Assembly (NCBI RefSeq): GCF_008932295.1
Contig: NZ_WBWA01000034.1
Location: 1-51,590, forward strand
Source: Brucella tritici
Lineage (GTDB): Bacteria; Pseudomonadota; Alphaproteobacteria; Rhizobiales; Rhizobiaceae
DNA: 51,590 nt
Direction: 5' to 3'
Shown here: in pieces, positions 8,652-18,240 of the stretch
Layout of the letters: every line of letters begins with the position of its first letter
How positions within the stretch are numbered: the first letter of the stretch is position 1
Made by a program: the position numbers and the translations under genes
The notes under the pieces: model-generated
What the model saw: the letters and a program-made list of their open reading frames with translations, nothing else
Told to the model about the DNA's origin: nothing
Databases searched by the model: none

Positions 8652-10115
8652 TTATGCATTCAGCACGCGACCATACGCATCCAGAACGCTTTCCTTCATC
8701 ATCTCGGAAAGGGTTGGGTGCGGGAAGACAGAATGCATCAATTCTTCCTCAGTCGTTTCAAGATTCATAGCGATCACGAAACCCTGGATGAGTTCAGTCA
8801 CTTCCGCACCGACCATGTGGGCACCAAGCAGCTGTCCCGTCTTCTTGTCGAAGATGGTCTTGACCAGTCCTTGATCTTCACCGAGCGCAATCGCCTTGCC
8901 GTTTGCAGCAAACGAATAGCGACCGACGCGGATATCGTAACCTTTTTCCTTGGCTTTTGCTTCGGTCAAGCCAACGGAAGCGACCTGCGGATTACAATAG
9001 GTACAGCCCGGAATCATGTTCTTTTCGAGCGGATGGACATTCGGAAGACCGGCAATCTTCTCGATGCAGATAACGCCTTCATGCTCGGCCTTATGCGCAA
9101 GCATTGGCGGACCTGCAACGTCTCCGATGGCATAGATGCCCGCAACGTTGGTCTTGCCGTAACCGTCAATGACAACGCATCCACGGTCGGTTTTCACACC
9201 AAGCGTTTCAAGGCCGAGATTCTCAATATTACCCTGAACGCCAACCGCCGAGATCATGCGGTCCACCGTCAACGACTGCGTCTTGCCGTCCTTGGTCTCG
9301 ATATGGGCGGTCACATTGTTTGCGCCCTTCTCGACCTTGGTAACCTTGGCATCTGTGATGATCTTCAGGCCGCGCTTTTCAAGCTGCTTGCGCGCGAGTG
9401 CGGAAATCTCCGCATCCTCAACTGGCATGATTTGCGGCATCAGTTCCACGACCGTCACGTCAACGCCCATGTCATTGTAGAAAGAAGCGAATTCGATACC
9501 GATTGCGCCCGACCCCATTACAAGCATGGACTTCGGCAGTTCAGGCGGAACCATTGCTTCAAAATAGGTCCAGATCAGCTTGCCGTCCGGCTCAATACCC
9601 GGCAGAGAACGCGGACGTGCACCGGTAGCGACAATGACGTGCTTCGCCTTGTAGGAGCCTTCGCCAAGAACGCCTTTTGGAACGGGATTCTGTGGCTGCA
9701 TTGGCCGCTTCGAAGAGTTGCCGACCGAAATCTCAACCGGATTGTTACCAGAAGCAGCCTTTACGAGCTTGGCCTCGCCCCAGATCACGTCGATCTTGTT
9801 CTTCTTCATCAGGAAGCCGACACCACCGTTAAGACGGGCCGAAACACCGCGCGACCGCTGCACCACGGCCGTCACATCAGGCGTGATCTTGCCTTCCAGC
9901 TTCAGGCCGTAATCTTTGGCGTGCTCGCCAAAATGCAGGATTTCAGCCGAGCGCAAAAGCGCCTTGGTTGGGATACAGCCCCAGTTGAGGCAAATGCCGC
10001 CCAGATGTTCGCGTTCGACGATAGCCGTCTTTAGGCCAAGCTGCGCAGCGCGGATTGCGGTTACATAGCCACCCGGGCCCGAGCCGATAACAATAACGTC
10101 GTAAATGTCGGCCAT
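8652..10115 (-). CDS. lpdA: dihydrolipoyl dehydrogenase (E3)
   Basis: The E3 flavoprotein that reoxidises dihydrolipoyl groups of the pyruvate dehydrogenase complex with NAD. It is 487 residues long, with FAD-binding GSGPGG at 11-16, the redox disulfide Cys42/Cys47 in CLNWGC, the NAD-binding GSGAIGIEFASFY, the second FAD motif AIGDVAGPPMLAHKA, and the C-terminal interface HPHPTLSE-like motif (VFPHPTLSEMM). A short insertion around residues 125-150 (rich in N, P, Q) precedes the VIVATGARPR strand, as I recall from alphaproteobacterial pdh-linked E3 enzymes. It is the last enzyme gene of the pdh cluster, 16 bases after the acetyltransferase gene. Confidence 0.96.
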   Translation of the reverse strand: MADIYDVIVIGSGPGGYVTAIRAAQLGLKTAIVEREHLGGICLNWGCIPTKALLRSAEILHFGEHAKDYGLKLEGKITPDVTAVVQRSRGVSARLNGGVGFLMKKNKIDVIWGEAKLVKAASGNNPVEISVGNSSKRPMQPQNPVPKGVLGEGSYKAKHVIVATGARPRSLPGIEPDGKLIWTYFEAMVPPELPKSMLVMGSGAIGIEFASFYNDMGVDVTVVELMPQIMPVEDAEISALARKQLEKRGLKIITDAKVTKVEKGANNVTAHIETKDGKTQSLTVDRMISAVGVQGNIENLGLETLGVKTDRGCVVIDGYGKTNVAGIYAIGDVAGPPMLAHKAEHEGVICIEKIAGLPNVHPLEKNMIPGCTYCNPQVASVGLTEAKAKEKGYDIRVGRYSFAANGKAIALGEDQGLVKTIFDKKTGQLLGAHMVGAEVTELIQGFVIAMNLETTEEELMHSVFPHPTLSEMMKESVLDAYGRVLNA

Positions 10116-10131
10116 ATTGTCCTGCCTTTGC

Positions 10132-10719
10132 TCAGTTCACTTCTCGGGTGAGCAGCACCCAGTCGTGTCTTTTGTCCTGCCCGATGCGTTCTATCGCTTC
10201 GAGCCGCTCAATTTCCTTGAAACCATGGGCGCCGTAAAGGGAAAGCGCCACATCGTTGTGGCTTTCGGTTATCAGGCTGATTGCCGGATTGCCGTTGCGG
10301 CGCGCCAGGTCAATCTCGTTGGCGACAAGCGCGCGGCCAATACCTTTGCCGCGAAACTCCCGATAAACACCAACGCTGTCTATAAAACGGTTGCCAATGA
10401 TCCTACGCTGCATCGCGATAAGCTGATCCAGAACCGGATGCTGTGCGGACTGATCGTTGAGGCTTTCGTCCACGGTAAAGCCGATGGAAAGCCCTGCAAT
10501 CTCGCCATTCCATTCGGCAATAATCGTGCTCTGCCAGCCTTCGGTTCCGTCGGCACGCATATACTGCCGACCGTGTTCCATGGCTGTTTCTGTTCGCCCA
10601 TCAAGAACAGCCCCGTGCCAGAGCCATGACGCGAAACCGTGCGAAGAGATATCGACAAGAATGGCGATCTCTGCGGCTTCACGGCGTTCAGCCGGGCGTA
10701 GGTTCGGTTGTCCAGCCAT
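10132..10719 (-). CDS. GNAT-family N-acetyltransferase
   Basis: A 195-residue GNAT protein. The acetyl-CoA binding motif A is clear: VYREFRGKGIGRALVANE, an R/Q-x-x-G-x-G/A pattern, followed by a motif B-like LITESHNDVALSLYGAHGF, where the tyrosine is the usual general acid position. The substrate is unknown. It sits between pdhC (55-base gap) and lpdA (16-base gap) on the same strand, inside the pyruvate dehydrogenase operon. It may use the acetyl-CoA made by that complex or acetylate a protein, but position alone does not show this. Confidence 0.85.
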   Translation of the reverse strand: MAGQPNLRPAERREAAEIAILVDISSHGFASWLWHGAVLDGRTETAMEHGRQYMRADGTEGWQSTIIAEWNGEIAGLSIGFTVDESLNDQSAQHPVLDQLIAMQRRIIGNRFIDSVGVYREFRGKGIGRALVANEIDLARRNGNPAISLITESHNDVALSLYGAHGFKEIERLEAIERIGQDKRHDWVLLTREVN

Positions 10720-10774
10720 TCAAAAACCTCAGGCGTCGAGTTCAGAAGAACGCGACGCCCTTGAAGTTGATCGA

Positions 10775-12103
10775 TCAGACCAGCATACCCATCGGGTTTT
10801 CGATGTGGCGCTTGAAGGCCTGTGCAAGTTCAGCAGCCAACGCACCATCAACGGCACGATGATCGGTTGAAAGGGTTACAGACATAACGGTCGCAACCTT
10901 GATTTCACCATTCTTGACCACTGCACGCTGTTCGCCAGCGCCGATTGCGAAAATGGTCGCATGCGGCGGATTGATGATCGCAGCAAAGTCCTTCACGCCG
11001 AACATGCCGAGGTTAGATACGGAGGTCGAACCGCCCTGATATTCTTCAGGCTTCAGCTTGCGATCACGCGCACGCTTGGCAAGGTCCTTCATCTCATTGG
11101 AGATGGCGGAAAGAGTCTTCGATTCCGACTGACGCACGATTGGCGTAATCAGGCCACCCGGGATCGACACGGCAACACCGACATCCGCACGCTTGTGCTT
11201 TACCATACCGCCTTCAGTCCACGAGACATTGGCTTCAGGAATGTCACGCAGCGCAAGAGCAACAGCCTTGATCACCAGATCGTTGACGGAAAGCTTGTAG
11301 GCTGGAACTTCGCCCTTTTCGGTCTTGATCATCGGTGCAGCGGCATTGATCTGCGAACGCAGAGCCAGAAGTGCATCCAGTTCGCAATCGATCGTCAGAT
11401 AGAAATGCGGAACAGTCTGCTTCGATTCCACCAGACGGCGGGCAATCGTCTTGCGCATGCCATCGTGAGGAACGATTTCGTAGGTGCCTTCCTCAAAGAG
11501 CTTGAGAACAGCATCATCTGACATCGGCTTCGGAGCAGCAGCTTCCGCCTTCGGCGCAGCAGCCTTGGCACCACCGGAAGCCAGAGCGGCTTCCACATCG
11601 CGCTGAACAACACGGCCATGCGGGCCGGTACCCTTTACGGCAGCGATGTCGACACCGGATTCCTTGGCGATACGTCGAGCAAGCGGCGATGCGAACACGC
11701 GGTTGCCCTTATTCGAAGCAGGAGCCGACTGCTCTGCTTTGACGGGTGCAGGCGCGGCTGCAGGAGTAGCGGCGGGCTTTGGCTCTTCTTTCGGAGCTTC
11801 GGCCTTTGTTTCTGCTTTTGGAGCAGAAGCTGCACCCTTGGCCGCAGCAGCTACGTCCTCGCCTTCTTCGGCGAGGATAGCGATCAGCGCATTGACCTTG
11901 ACGCCTTCGGAGCCTGCGGGAACCACGAGTTTGGCAATTGTGCCTTCGTCCACAGCTTCCACTTCCATCGTTGCCTTGTCGGTCTCGATTTCAGCAATAA
12001 CATCGCCAGGAGCGATCTTGTCGCCTTCCTTGACCAGCCATTTCGACAGGTTGCCTTCTTCCATCGTCGGAGAAAGCGCTGGCATGGTGATATTGATCGG
12101 CAT
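10775..12103 (-). CDS. pdhC: dihydrolipoamide acetyltransferase (E2) of pyruvate dehydrogenase
   Basis: The E2 core that transfers acetyl groups to CoA. Domains in order: a lipoyl domain (about 1-80, lipoylated Lys43 in [11 protein letters not shown]), an Ala/Pro/Lys-rich linker (about 85-130), a peripheral subunit-binding domain ([30 protein letters not shown] in two parts, about 136-170), and the catalytic acyltransferase domain with His415 and Asp419 in DHRAVDG. At 442 residues it has a single lipoyl domain, as usual for alphaproteobacteria. It lies 15 bases after pdhB. The lipoyl domain is very similar to that at the start of pdhB. Confidence 0.96.
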   Translation of the reverse strand: MPINITMPALSPTMEEGNLSKWLVKEGDKIAPGDVIAEIETDKATMEVEAVDEGTIAKLVVPAGSEGVKVNALIAILAEEGEDVAAAAKGAASAPKAETKAEAPKEEPKPAATPAAAPAPVKAEQSAPASNKGNRVFASPLARRIAKESGVDIAAVKGTGPHGRVVQRDVEAALASGGAKAAAPKAEAAAPKPMSDDAVLKLFEEGTYEIVPHDGMRKTIARRLVESKQTVPHFYLTIDCELDALLALRSQINAAAPMIKTEKGEVPAYKLSVNDLVIKAVALALRDIPEANVSWTEGGMVKHKRADVGVAVSIPGGLITPIVRQSESKTLSAISNEMKDLAKRARDRKLKPEEYQGGSTSVSNLGMFGVKDFAAIINPPHATIFAIGAGEQRAVVKNGEIKVATVMSVTLSTDHRAVDGALAAELAQAFKRHIENPMGMLV

Positions 12104-12118
12104 GTCCAGACCCTTTCG

Positions 12119-13516
12119 TTACGCGGTATAGGTAACGGCTTTCACCGCTTCGACCACTTCGGCAACCGTCGGTAGCGCCAGCTTTTCCAGATTTGCCGCA
12201 TAAGGCATCGGAACATCCTTACCGGCAATGGTCAGGATCGGCGCATCGAGATAATCGAAAGCCTGCTGCATGACGCGGGTGGCAATTTCCGTACCAACAG
12301 ACGACTGCGGGAAACCTTCTTCCACCGTCACCAGGCGACCGGTCTTCTTGACCGATTCCACAACCGTTGGAATATCCATCGGTCGGATCGTGCGCAGATC
12401 GATGATTTCAACATCGATACCCTGCTGGGCCAGCTCTTCAGCCGCCTTGACAGCATAGGTCATGCCGATACCGAACGAAACAATGGTGGCGTCCTTCCCC
12501 TGCTTATGAATGCGCGCCTTGCCAATCGGCAGAACGAAATCGTCAAGCTTCGGTACATCGAAATGATGACCGTACAGGATTTCGTTTTCGAGGAAGATCA
12601 CCGGATTCGGATCGCGAATGGCAGCCTTCAGCAAGCCCTTGGCGTCGGCTGCCGTGTACGGCATGACGACCTTGAGACCCGGAATGTGGCTGTACCAGGC
12701 CGCATAGCACTGCGAGTGCTGGGCAGCAACACGCGCAGCCGCACCGGACGGACCACGGAAGACCATCGGAGCGCCCATCTGTCCGCCGGACATATAAAGC
12801 GTCTTGGCAGCAGAGTTCACGATCTGGTCGATTGCCTGCATGGCAAAGTTGAAGGTCATGAACTCAACGATCGGACGCAGACCTGCAAAAGCAGCCCCTA
12901 CACCTACACCGGCAAAACCATGTTCGGTGATCGGAGTATCGACAACACGCTTGGAACCGAACTCATCGAGAAGTCCCTGCGTGATCTTGTAAGCGCCCTG
13001 ATATTCGGCAACTTCTTCACCCATCACGAAAACATTGGGATCGCGGCGCATTTCTTCGGCCATCGCATCACGAAGCGCTTCACGAACTGTCGTGGAAACC
13101 ATTTCGGTGCCAGCCGGAATGTCCGGGTCGGACGCCACGTCGAGCGCCGGGGCCTTCGGAGCAGCGGGAACAGAATCAGCCTTCTTTTCTTCGGCTTTTG
13201 GCTCTTCCTTGGCTTCGTCCTTCGTTGCTGCAACTTTGGCAGCCGGAGCAGAGTCGATATCGGAAGCGCTTTCGCCATCACCGAGAAGCACAGCAATCGG
13301 CGTATTGACCTTCACGCCTTCGGTGCCTTCATCGACAAGGATCTTGCCGATCGTGCCTTCATCGACAGCTTCGACTTCCATCGTCGCCTTGTCGGTTTCA
13401 ATTTCGGCAATCACATCGCCGGACGTAACCTTGTCGCCTTCTTTCTTCAGCCACTTCGAGAGCTTGCCCTCTTCCATGGTTGGGGAAAGTGCGGGCATGA
13501 GAATTTCTACGGGCAT
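12119..13516 (-). CDS. pdhB: pyruvate dehydrogenase E1 beta subunit with N-terminal lipoyl domain
   Basis: A 465-residue E1-beta, about 130 residues longer than a plain E1-beta because it begins with a lipoyl domain (about 1-80, Lys43 in [11 protein letters not shown]) and an Ala/Glu/Lys linker (about 85-135). The E1-beta fold follows, from [17 protein letters not shown], with [24 protein letters not shown] and [11 protein letters not shown]. Together with PdhA it forms the thiamine-diphosphate enzyme that decarboxylates pyruvate. A lipoyl domain on E1-beta is known from several alphaproteobacteria. It lies 18 bases downstream of pdhA. Confidence 0.96.
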   Translation of the reverse strand: MPVEILMPALSPTMEEGKLSKWLKKEGDKVTSGDVIAEIETDKATMEVEAVDEGTIGKILVDEGTEGVKVNTPIAVLLGDGESASDIDSAPAAKVAATKDEAKEEPKAEEKKADSVPAAPKAPALDVASDPDIPAGTEMVSTTVREALRDAMAEEMRRDPNVFVMGEEVAEYQGAYKITQGLLDEFGSKRVVDTPITEHGFAGVGVGAAFAGLRPIVEFMTFNFAMQAIDQIVNSAAKTLYMSGGQMGAPMVFRGPSGAAARVAAQHSQCYAAWYSHIPGLKVVMPYTAADAKGLLKAAIRDPNPVIFLENEILYGHHFDVPKLDDFVLPIGKARIHKQGKDATIVSFGIGMTYAVKAAEELAQQGIDVEIIDLRTIRPMDIPTVVESVKKTGRLVTVEEGFPQSSVGTEIATRVMQQAFDYLDAPILTIAGKDVPMPYAANLEKLALPTVAEVVEAVKAVTYTA

Positions 13517-13534
13517 GACAACACCTTCCTGGAA

Positions 13535-14575
13535 TTAGAGCAGAATATCCGTGTAGAGCTCGGATGCATCCGGCTCCGGATCGTTTTGAGCGAAATCGGC
13601 AGAATCGGCGACAATATCGCGGACATCCTTGTCGATTTCCTTCAGCTCTTCCTCGGTTGCCCAACCCTTGTCGATCAGACGCTGCTTGACCTGTTCGATC
13701 GGATCATGCTCGGAGCGCATCTTCTGCACTTCTTCCTTCGAGCGATACTTTGCCGGGTCAGACATGGAGTGACCGCGGTATCGATAGGTCTGCATATCGA
13801 GAATGATCGGCCCTTTGCCGGAACGCGTCCATTCCACAGCCAGATCGGCGGCAGCCTTGACCGCACGAACATCCATGCCATCAACCTGGATACCAGGAAT
13901 ATTGAAAGAGAGGCCGCGCTTCGAGAAGTCTGTTTCTGCGGACGAGCGCGAAACCGACGTGCCCATGGCATAGCGGTTGTTTTCGATAATGTAGACTACC
14001 GGCAGCTTCCACAGCGATGCCATGTTGAAGCTTTCGTAGACCTGCCCCTGATTGGAAGCGCCGTCACCGAAATAGGTGAGTGTAACATTGTCGTTGTCGC
14101 GATAGCGATTCGCGAATGCGAGGCCTGTGCCGAGCGAAACCTGCGCACCGACGATACCATGACCACCGTAGAAGTTCTTTTCTTTGGAGAACATGTGCAT
14201 GGAGCCGCCCTTGCCCTTGGAAAGGCCGCTGCGACGTCCGGTCAGTTCAGCCATCACGCCGCGCGCGCTCATGCCCGCTGCAAGCATATGACCATGATCG
14301 CGATAGGCGGTGATAACCTGATCACCTTCCTTCAGCGCCATCTGCATGCCGACCACCACGGCCTCCTGGCCAATATAAAGGTGACAGAAACCGCCGATGA
14401 AGCCCATGCCATAAAGCTGGCCGGCCTTTTCTTCGAAACGCCGGATCAACAGCATCTCGCGATAAGCGTCCAGCTCCTGCTTCTTGTCGAAGTTCGCAGG
14501 TGCAGGTGCCTTGGGTGCAGTCACAGAAGACGCCTGCGTTTTGCTTGCAGGCGACTTTTTAGCCCTCGGTGCCAT
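13535..14575 (-). CDS. pdhA: pyruvate dehydrogenase E1 alpha subunit
   Basis: A 346-residue thiamine-diphosphate-binding subunit. The cofactor motif runs from GDG at 170 to ENN at 200 (GDGASNQG ... IIENN). The phosphorylation-loop-like sequence YRYRGHSMSDPAKYRSKEEV lies further on. I start at the ATG at 14573-14575, which has a GGGAG site 6 bases upstream and gives the basic Ala/Pro/Lys-rich N-terminus typical of the alphaproteobacterial protein; an ATG 20 codons upstream would extend it without a ribosome site. First gene of the pdhA-pdhB-pdhC-GNAT-lpdA unit. A 137-base gap to ftsB may contain the promoter. Confidence 0.96.
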   Translation of the reverse strand: MAPRAKKSPASKTQASSVTAPKAPAPANFDKKQELDAYREMLLIRRFEEKAGQLYGMGFIGGFCHLYIGQEAVVVGMQMALKEGDQVITAYRDHGHMLAAGMSARGVMAELTGRRSGLSKGKGGSMHMFSKEKNFYGGHGIVGAQVSLGTGLAFANRYRDNDNVTLTYFGDGASNQGQVYESFNMASLWKLPVVYIIENNRYAMGTSVSRSSAETDFSKRGLSFNIPGIQVDGMDVRAVKAAADLAVEWTRSGKGPIILDMQTYRYRGHSMSDPAKYRSKEEVQKMRSEHDPIEQVKQRLIDKGWATEEELKEIDKDVRDIVADSADFAQNDPEPDASELYTDILL

Positions 14576-14712
14576 ATCTCGCTCCCTAAATTGTCGTTCT
14601 ATTGTGACGTTATACGGGCATATCACAAGATACAATATGCGCCCAGAGCATAGCTGCTATGTCGCCAAACCCTTAAAAACATACCACAAAAAGACAATTA
14701 ACCGGATTTCAG

Positions 14713-15042
14713 TTAATTTGAACGGTCTTCCCTAGAGGTGATAATTGTCACTTCATCGGGATGGGAGAGATTAAGCGCTCTGCGCGCCTGCTCGTCAAGC
14801 ATATCCTTCTCGATGGAACCGTCGCGCAAAAGCGTGACTCGCTTTTCGAGGGCGGTGCGATCTGCTGTCACCTGTTCGAGCTGCTTGGCGAGAAGGCTTT
14901 TCTGCTCTTCAAGCTGGATACGAGAGTAAAGACCAAATTCGCCATGATAGGCGTGAAAGCCAAAATAACTCAGAAACGCAGCCGTCAGAATGGGCAAAAC
15001 AAAACGCCCACGGATCGATTTACGCTTCTGCTTGGTCCACAT
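14713..15042 (-). CDS. ftsB: FtsB/DivIC-like septum formation initiator
   Basis: A 109-residue bitopic membrane protein: a short basic cytoplasmic N-terminus (KQKRKSIRGR), one membrane helix (about 14-33), then a coiled coil rich in Leu, Gln and Glu (about 45-75, LEEQKSLLAKQLEQVTADRTALEKRV). This plan matches FtsB/DivIC, which joins FtsL and FtsQ in the division complex. Members of the family diverge strongly, so the name rests on architecture and on its position between eno and pdhA, where alphaproteobacteria usually keep it. Confidence 0.85.
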   Translation of the reverse strand: MWTKQKRKSIRGRFVLPILTAAFLSYFGFHAYHGEFGLYSRIQLEEQKSLLAKQLEQVTADRTALEKRVTLLRDGSIEKDMLDEQARRALNLSHPDEVTIITSREDRSN

Positions 15043-15214
15043 TTCGGCTTCCTTCCCGGATATTTAGTGCCACTGCGAATCCTGCGAAGGGCGTCAATCC
15101 GAATTCCACCATCAAGCATTATTTTGCTTAACAGAGATTTACCAAGAACGGATGTCGGAAGCGGACAATCGTGAATATTCCATGCTGTAGCAGACAGCTT
15201 GGAGCGCAAACTAT

Positions 15215-16009
15215 TCAAACGGTCTCATTTCCAGCCTCAAAGGGAATCGGCGTCCAACGCTTTCTAGCTCCCCGGTTTACGCAAGCACCAATGATAGCGA
15301 GACGTGAGCGTCTATAGATTCTGACAGTCTCTCGAACCAGAAGCCGCATCAATGTAGGACGGATTTTTGCACGTTTGCGATTGCCGCCAATTGTACTTTC
15401 CAGACCGACCTGACGGCACAGCGCCGGGTAAGTCTGATAGACTGCAAAATTCGAGAACGGGCCAAACTCGGAATCAAACAGAAAATGATCCAGAGGGGCC
15501 GAAGGCTTTTCCATAAAGGCGAGCATACGCTGTGCGGCTGGCTTTGAGATGATATATCCCGCCGACAGAAGGTGCCGACTGCGCAGTCGTGCAACCGTGA
15601 AATGCGTTTCAGCGCAGGGCAGATGCGCCCCCAGAAGAACTGCCCTTTCATGAGTTTCAATCTTTATGATATCCGCATCGACAGGTATCCAGTTGCTTGA
15701 AGTAAACAGTTTGCCCGCATCGCGACCAAAAACGACATCATCTTCAAAGACTGCCGCATGGTCTTCTTCACCTTGTGCAATGAATTCGAGACATTTCTTA
15801 TGGGAAAGAAAACAGCCTATTTCGGCAGGTGTGAGAGGATGTGGCCATTTTTGATTTGAGGCCAATGCATCCTGAACCTGCTCTGGAGTGAACATTCGCG
15901 CATCGACGGCGCCCACGCGCGTAAAGTCGCATCCCAGCTTGCGAAACTGCTCCATCATAAAAGCAAGCCGATCGCAGCTCCTGTCGAGATTAATCAGATA
16001 AGATTTCAT
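15215..16009 (-). CDS. glycosyltransferase family 25, LPS-type
   Basis: A 264-residue glycosyltransferase of family 25, the group that includes LPS galactosyltransferases such as LgtB. It begins with the family pattern MKSYLINLDRSCDRL, then GAVDAR, GCFLSHKKCLEFI at 65-77, and the metal-binding-like EDD at 89-91 in VFEDDVVFG. There is no signal peptide, which fits a cytoplasmic LPS-modifying enzyme. The sugar and acceptor are unknown. The gene sits alone between eno/DUF1428 and ftsB with repeats just upstream (16038-16132), which suggests a later insertion into an otherwise conserved block. Confidence 0.87.
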   Translation of the reverse strand: MKSYLINLDRSCDRLAFMMEQFRKLGCDFTRVGAVDARMFTPEQVQDALASNQKWPHPLTPAEIGCFLSHKKCLEFIAQGEEDHAAVFEDDVVFGRDAGKLFTSSNWIPVDADIIKIETHERAVLLGAHLPCAETHFTVARLRSRHLLSAGYIISKPAAQRMLAFMEKPSAPLDHFLFDSEFGPFSNFAVYQTYPALCRQVGLESTIGGNRKRAKIRPTLMRLLVRETVRIYRRSRLAIIGACVNRGARKRWTPIPFEAGNETV

Positions 16010-16037
16010 GAAAGCCCCCTAGCGAGATGAACTCCTA

Positions 16038-16080
16038 GCGCGCATCCAGAAAAGTGTGAAACGGTTTTCTGCCAAGATCC
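16038..16080. repeat. short repeat with GAAAAGTGTGAA core, copy 2
   Basis: This element contains the exact 12-base core at 16049-16060, preceded by GCGCATCCA and followed by ACGGTTTTCTGCCAAGAT, the same arrangement as the copy at 6758-6791. It lies in the promoter-proximal gap of the GT25 gene, right beside the palindrome at 16100-16132. Confidence 0.75.
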
Positions 16081-16099
16081 ACGTTCATACAAAGGATGA

Positions 16100-16132
16100 G
16101 AGCGCCGATCTACATCAATCAGATCGGCGCTC
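16100..16132. repeat. perfect 12-bp-arm inverted repeat
   Basis: Arms GAGCGCCGATCT (16100-16111) and AGATCGGCGCTC (16121-16132) are perfect reverse complements around a 9-base loop. It could form a strong hairpin in RNA from either strand, but no T-tract follows. A decayed relative lies at 5955-5993. Confidence 0.85.
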
Positions 16133-16208
16133 CAGGGTCGCCATAAATTGTCAATTACCACGGCAGACAGGCGAACTCTTGATCTTGCAAGCTAAACACT
16201 AGGGGCGA

Positions 16209-16562
16209 TCAAACATCGACAATCGTGGAAAATCCGCCCATGATCATACGCTTGCCATCAAATGGCATTTGATCCCCCATCGCCTTCATGCGTGGGTCGC
16301 TCATCATCTTGCTGTTTGCAGCGTCGCGCGTTGCCTTGTCGGGATATTCAAACCAGGAGAACACAACCTCCTCGTCAGCCTCGGCCTTAACCGCACGTCG
16401 AAAATCGGTGACCTTGCCATCCGGCACATCATCTCCCCACGCTTCGACCATCCGCGTCACGCCAAACTCCTTGAATAACACTGCGGCTTCAGCGGCATGC
16501 TTGCGATAGACTTCCTTGTTCGCCTTGGGGACGGCGACGACAAATCCTTCAATGTAGGCCAT
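16209..16562 (-). CDS. DUF1428 family protein
   Basis: A 117-residue protein of the DUF1428 family (YbaA-like, dimeric ferredoxin-like fold), starting MAYIEGFVVAVPKANKEVY. Conserved stretches include EAWGDDVPDGKVTDF, VVFSWFEYPD and the C-terminal PFDGKRMIMGGFSTI. The family has no established biochemical role. The start at 16560-16562 follows a GGGAGAG ribosome site; an upstream in-frame start would add ten residues that do not belong to the family. A perfect 38-bp palindrome lies 77 bases upstream, suggesting specific regulation. It is not part of the eno transcript, because a strong terminator separates them. Confidence 0.9.
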   Translation of the reverse strand: MAYIEGFVVAVPKANKEVYRKHAAEAAVLFKEFGVTRMVEAWGDDVPDGKVTDFRRAVKAEADEEVVFSWFEYPDKATRDAANSKMMSDPRMKAMGDQMPFDGKRMIMGGFSTIVDV

Positions 16563-16639
16563 TTTCTCTCTCCCGTTGATAAATCCGCCCACGGCTTCGT
16601 CAATTGAATTTCAAGCCGCTCCCCTCATCGGTTCGAACA

Positions 16640-16677
16640 CCAATGCAATTATATTGATATCAATATAATTGCATTGG
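16640..16677. promoter_or_regulatory. perfect 38-bp palindrome, candidate operator
   Basis: Each 19-base half is the exact reverse complement of the other, centred on GATATC between 16658 and 16659. The half-site reads CCAATGCAATTATATTGAT. Each strand carries a perfect TATAAT hexamer (16664-16669 on plus, 16648-16653 on minus). It lies between the eno terminator and the DUF1428 start. No poly-T follows, so it is not a terminator; a dimeric repressor site is the likeliest reading. The regulator is unknown and none is encoded nearby. Confidence 0.75.
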
Positions 16678-16717
16678 GTCAAATGCCGGATATCCGGGAT
16701 CATATAATGCTAAAACG

Positions 16718-16742
16718 AAAAAAGGCGGGCCAAAGCCCGCCT
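16718..16742 (-). terminator. intrinsic terminator of eno
   Basis: On the minus strand a 7-bp perfect GC stem (GGCGGGC / GCCCGCC) with a TTTG loop is followed by six T residues, about 20 bases after the eno stop. A textbook Rho-independent terminator. Confidence 0.93.
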
Positions 16743-16763
16743 CTTATAATTCTCAGAGAAAAA

Positions 16764-18089
<1,326 letters not shown>

Positions 18090-18192
18090 TTAACAAATCC
18101 GATGCGGCCATTTCTTAGCTCATAATCCTGAAAGTTTGCAGACATTTCAGAAAAGATTATGCACCTGGCCAGTTTTTAAGCCTTAACGAAAC

Positions 18193-18222
18193 AAAAGGCG
18201 GAGGAAAATCCCCCGCCTTTTT
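18193..18222 (-). terminator. intrinsic terminator of kdsA
   Basis: Stem GGCGG...CCGCC extended by an inner G-C run, flanked by AAAA on one side and TTTTT on the other, so it can act on both strands. On the minus strand it lies 18 bases after the kdsA stop. Confidence 0.85.
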
Positions 18223-18240
18223 AAATTCTTCGCGAACTGT

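Noticed and set aside
8718..10034. A 438-codon frame opposite lpdA
   Set aside because: Antisense shadow of a clear flavoprotein gene; its His/Arg-rich composition is typical of such frames.
12506..14653. A 715-codon open frame on the plus strand opposite pdhA and pdhB
   Set aside because: It is an antisense shadow. The minus strand encodes two full enzymes with all motifs, and the antisense product has no recognisable domain; high GC at third positions creates such frames.
14697..14717. ATTAAC / GTTAAT inverted repeat at the end of ftsB as a CtrA or pdh operator
   Set aside because: The spacing does not match the CtrA consensus (TTAA-N7-TTAA), and the arms are only 6 bp and overlap the ftsB stop.
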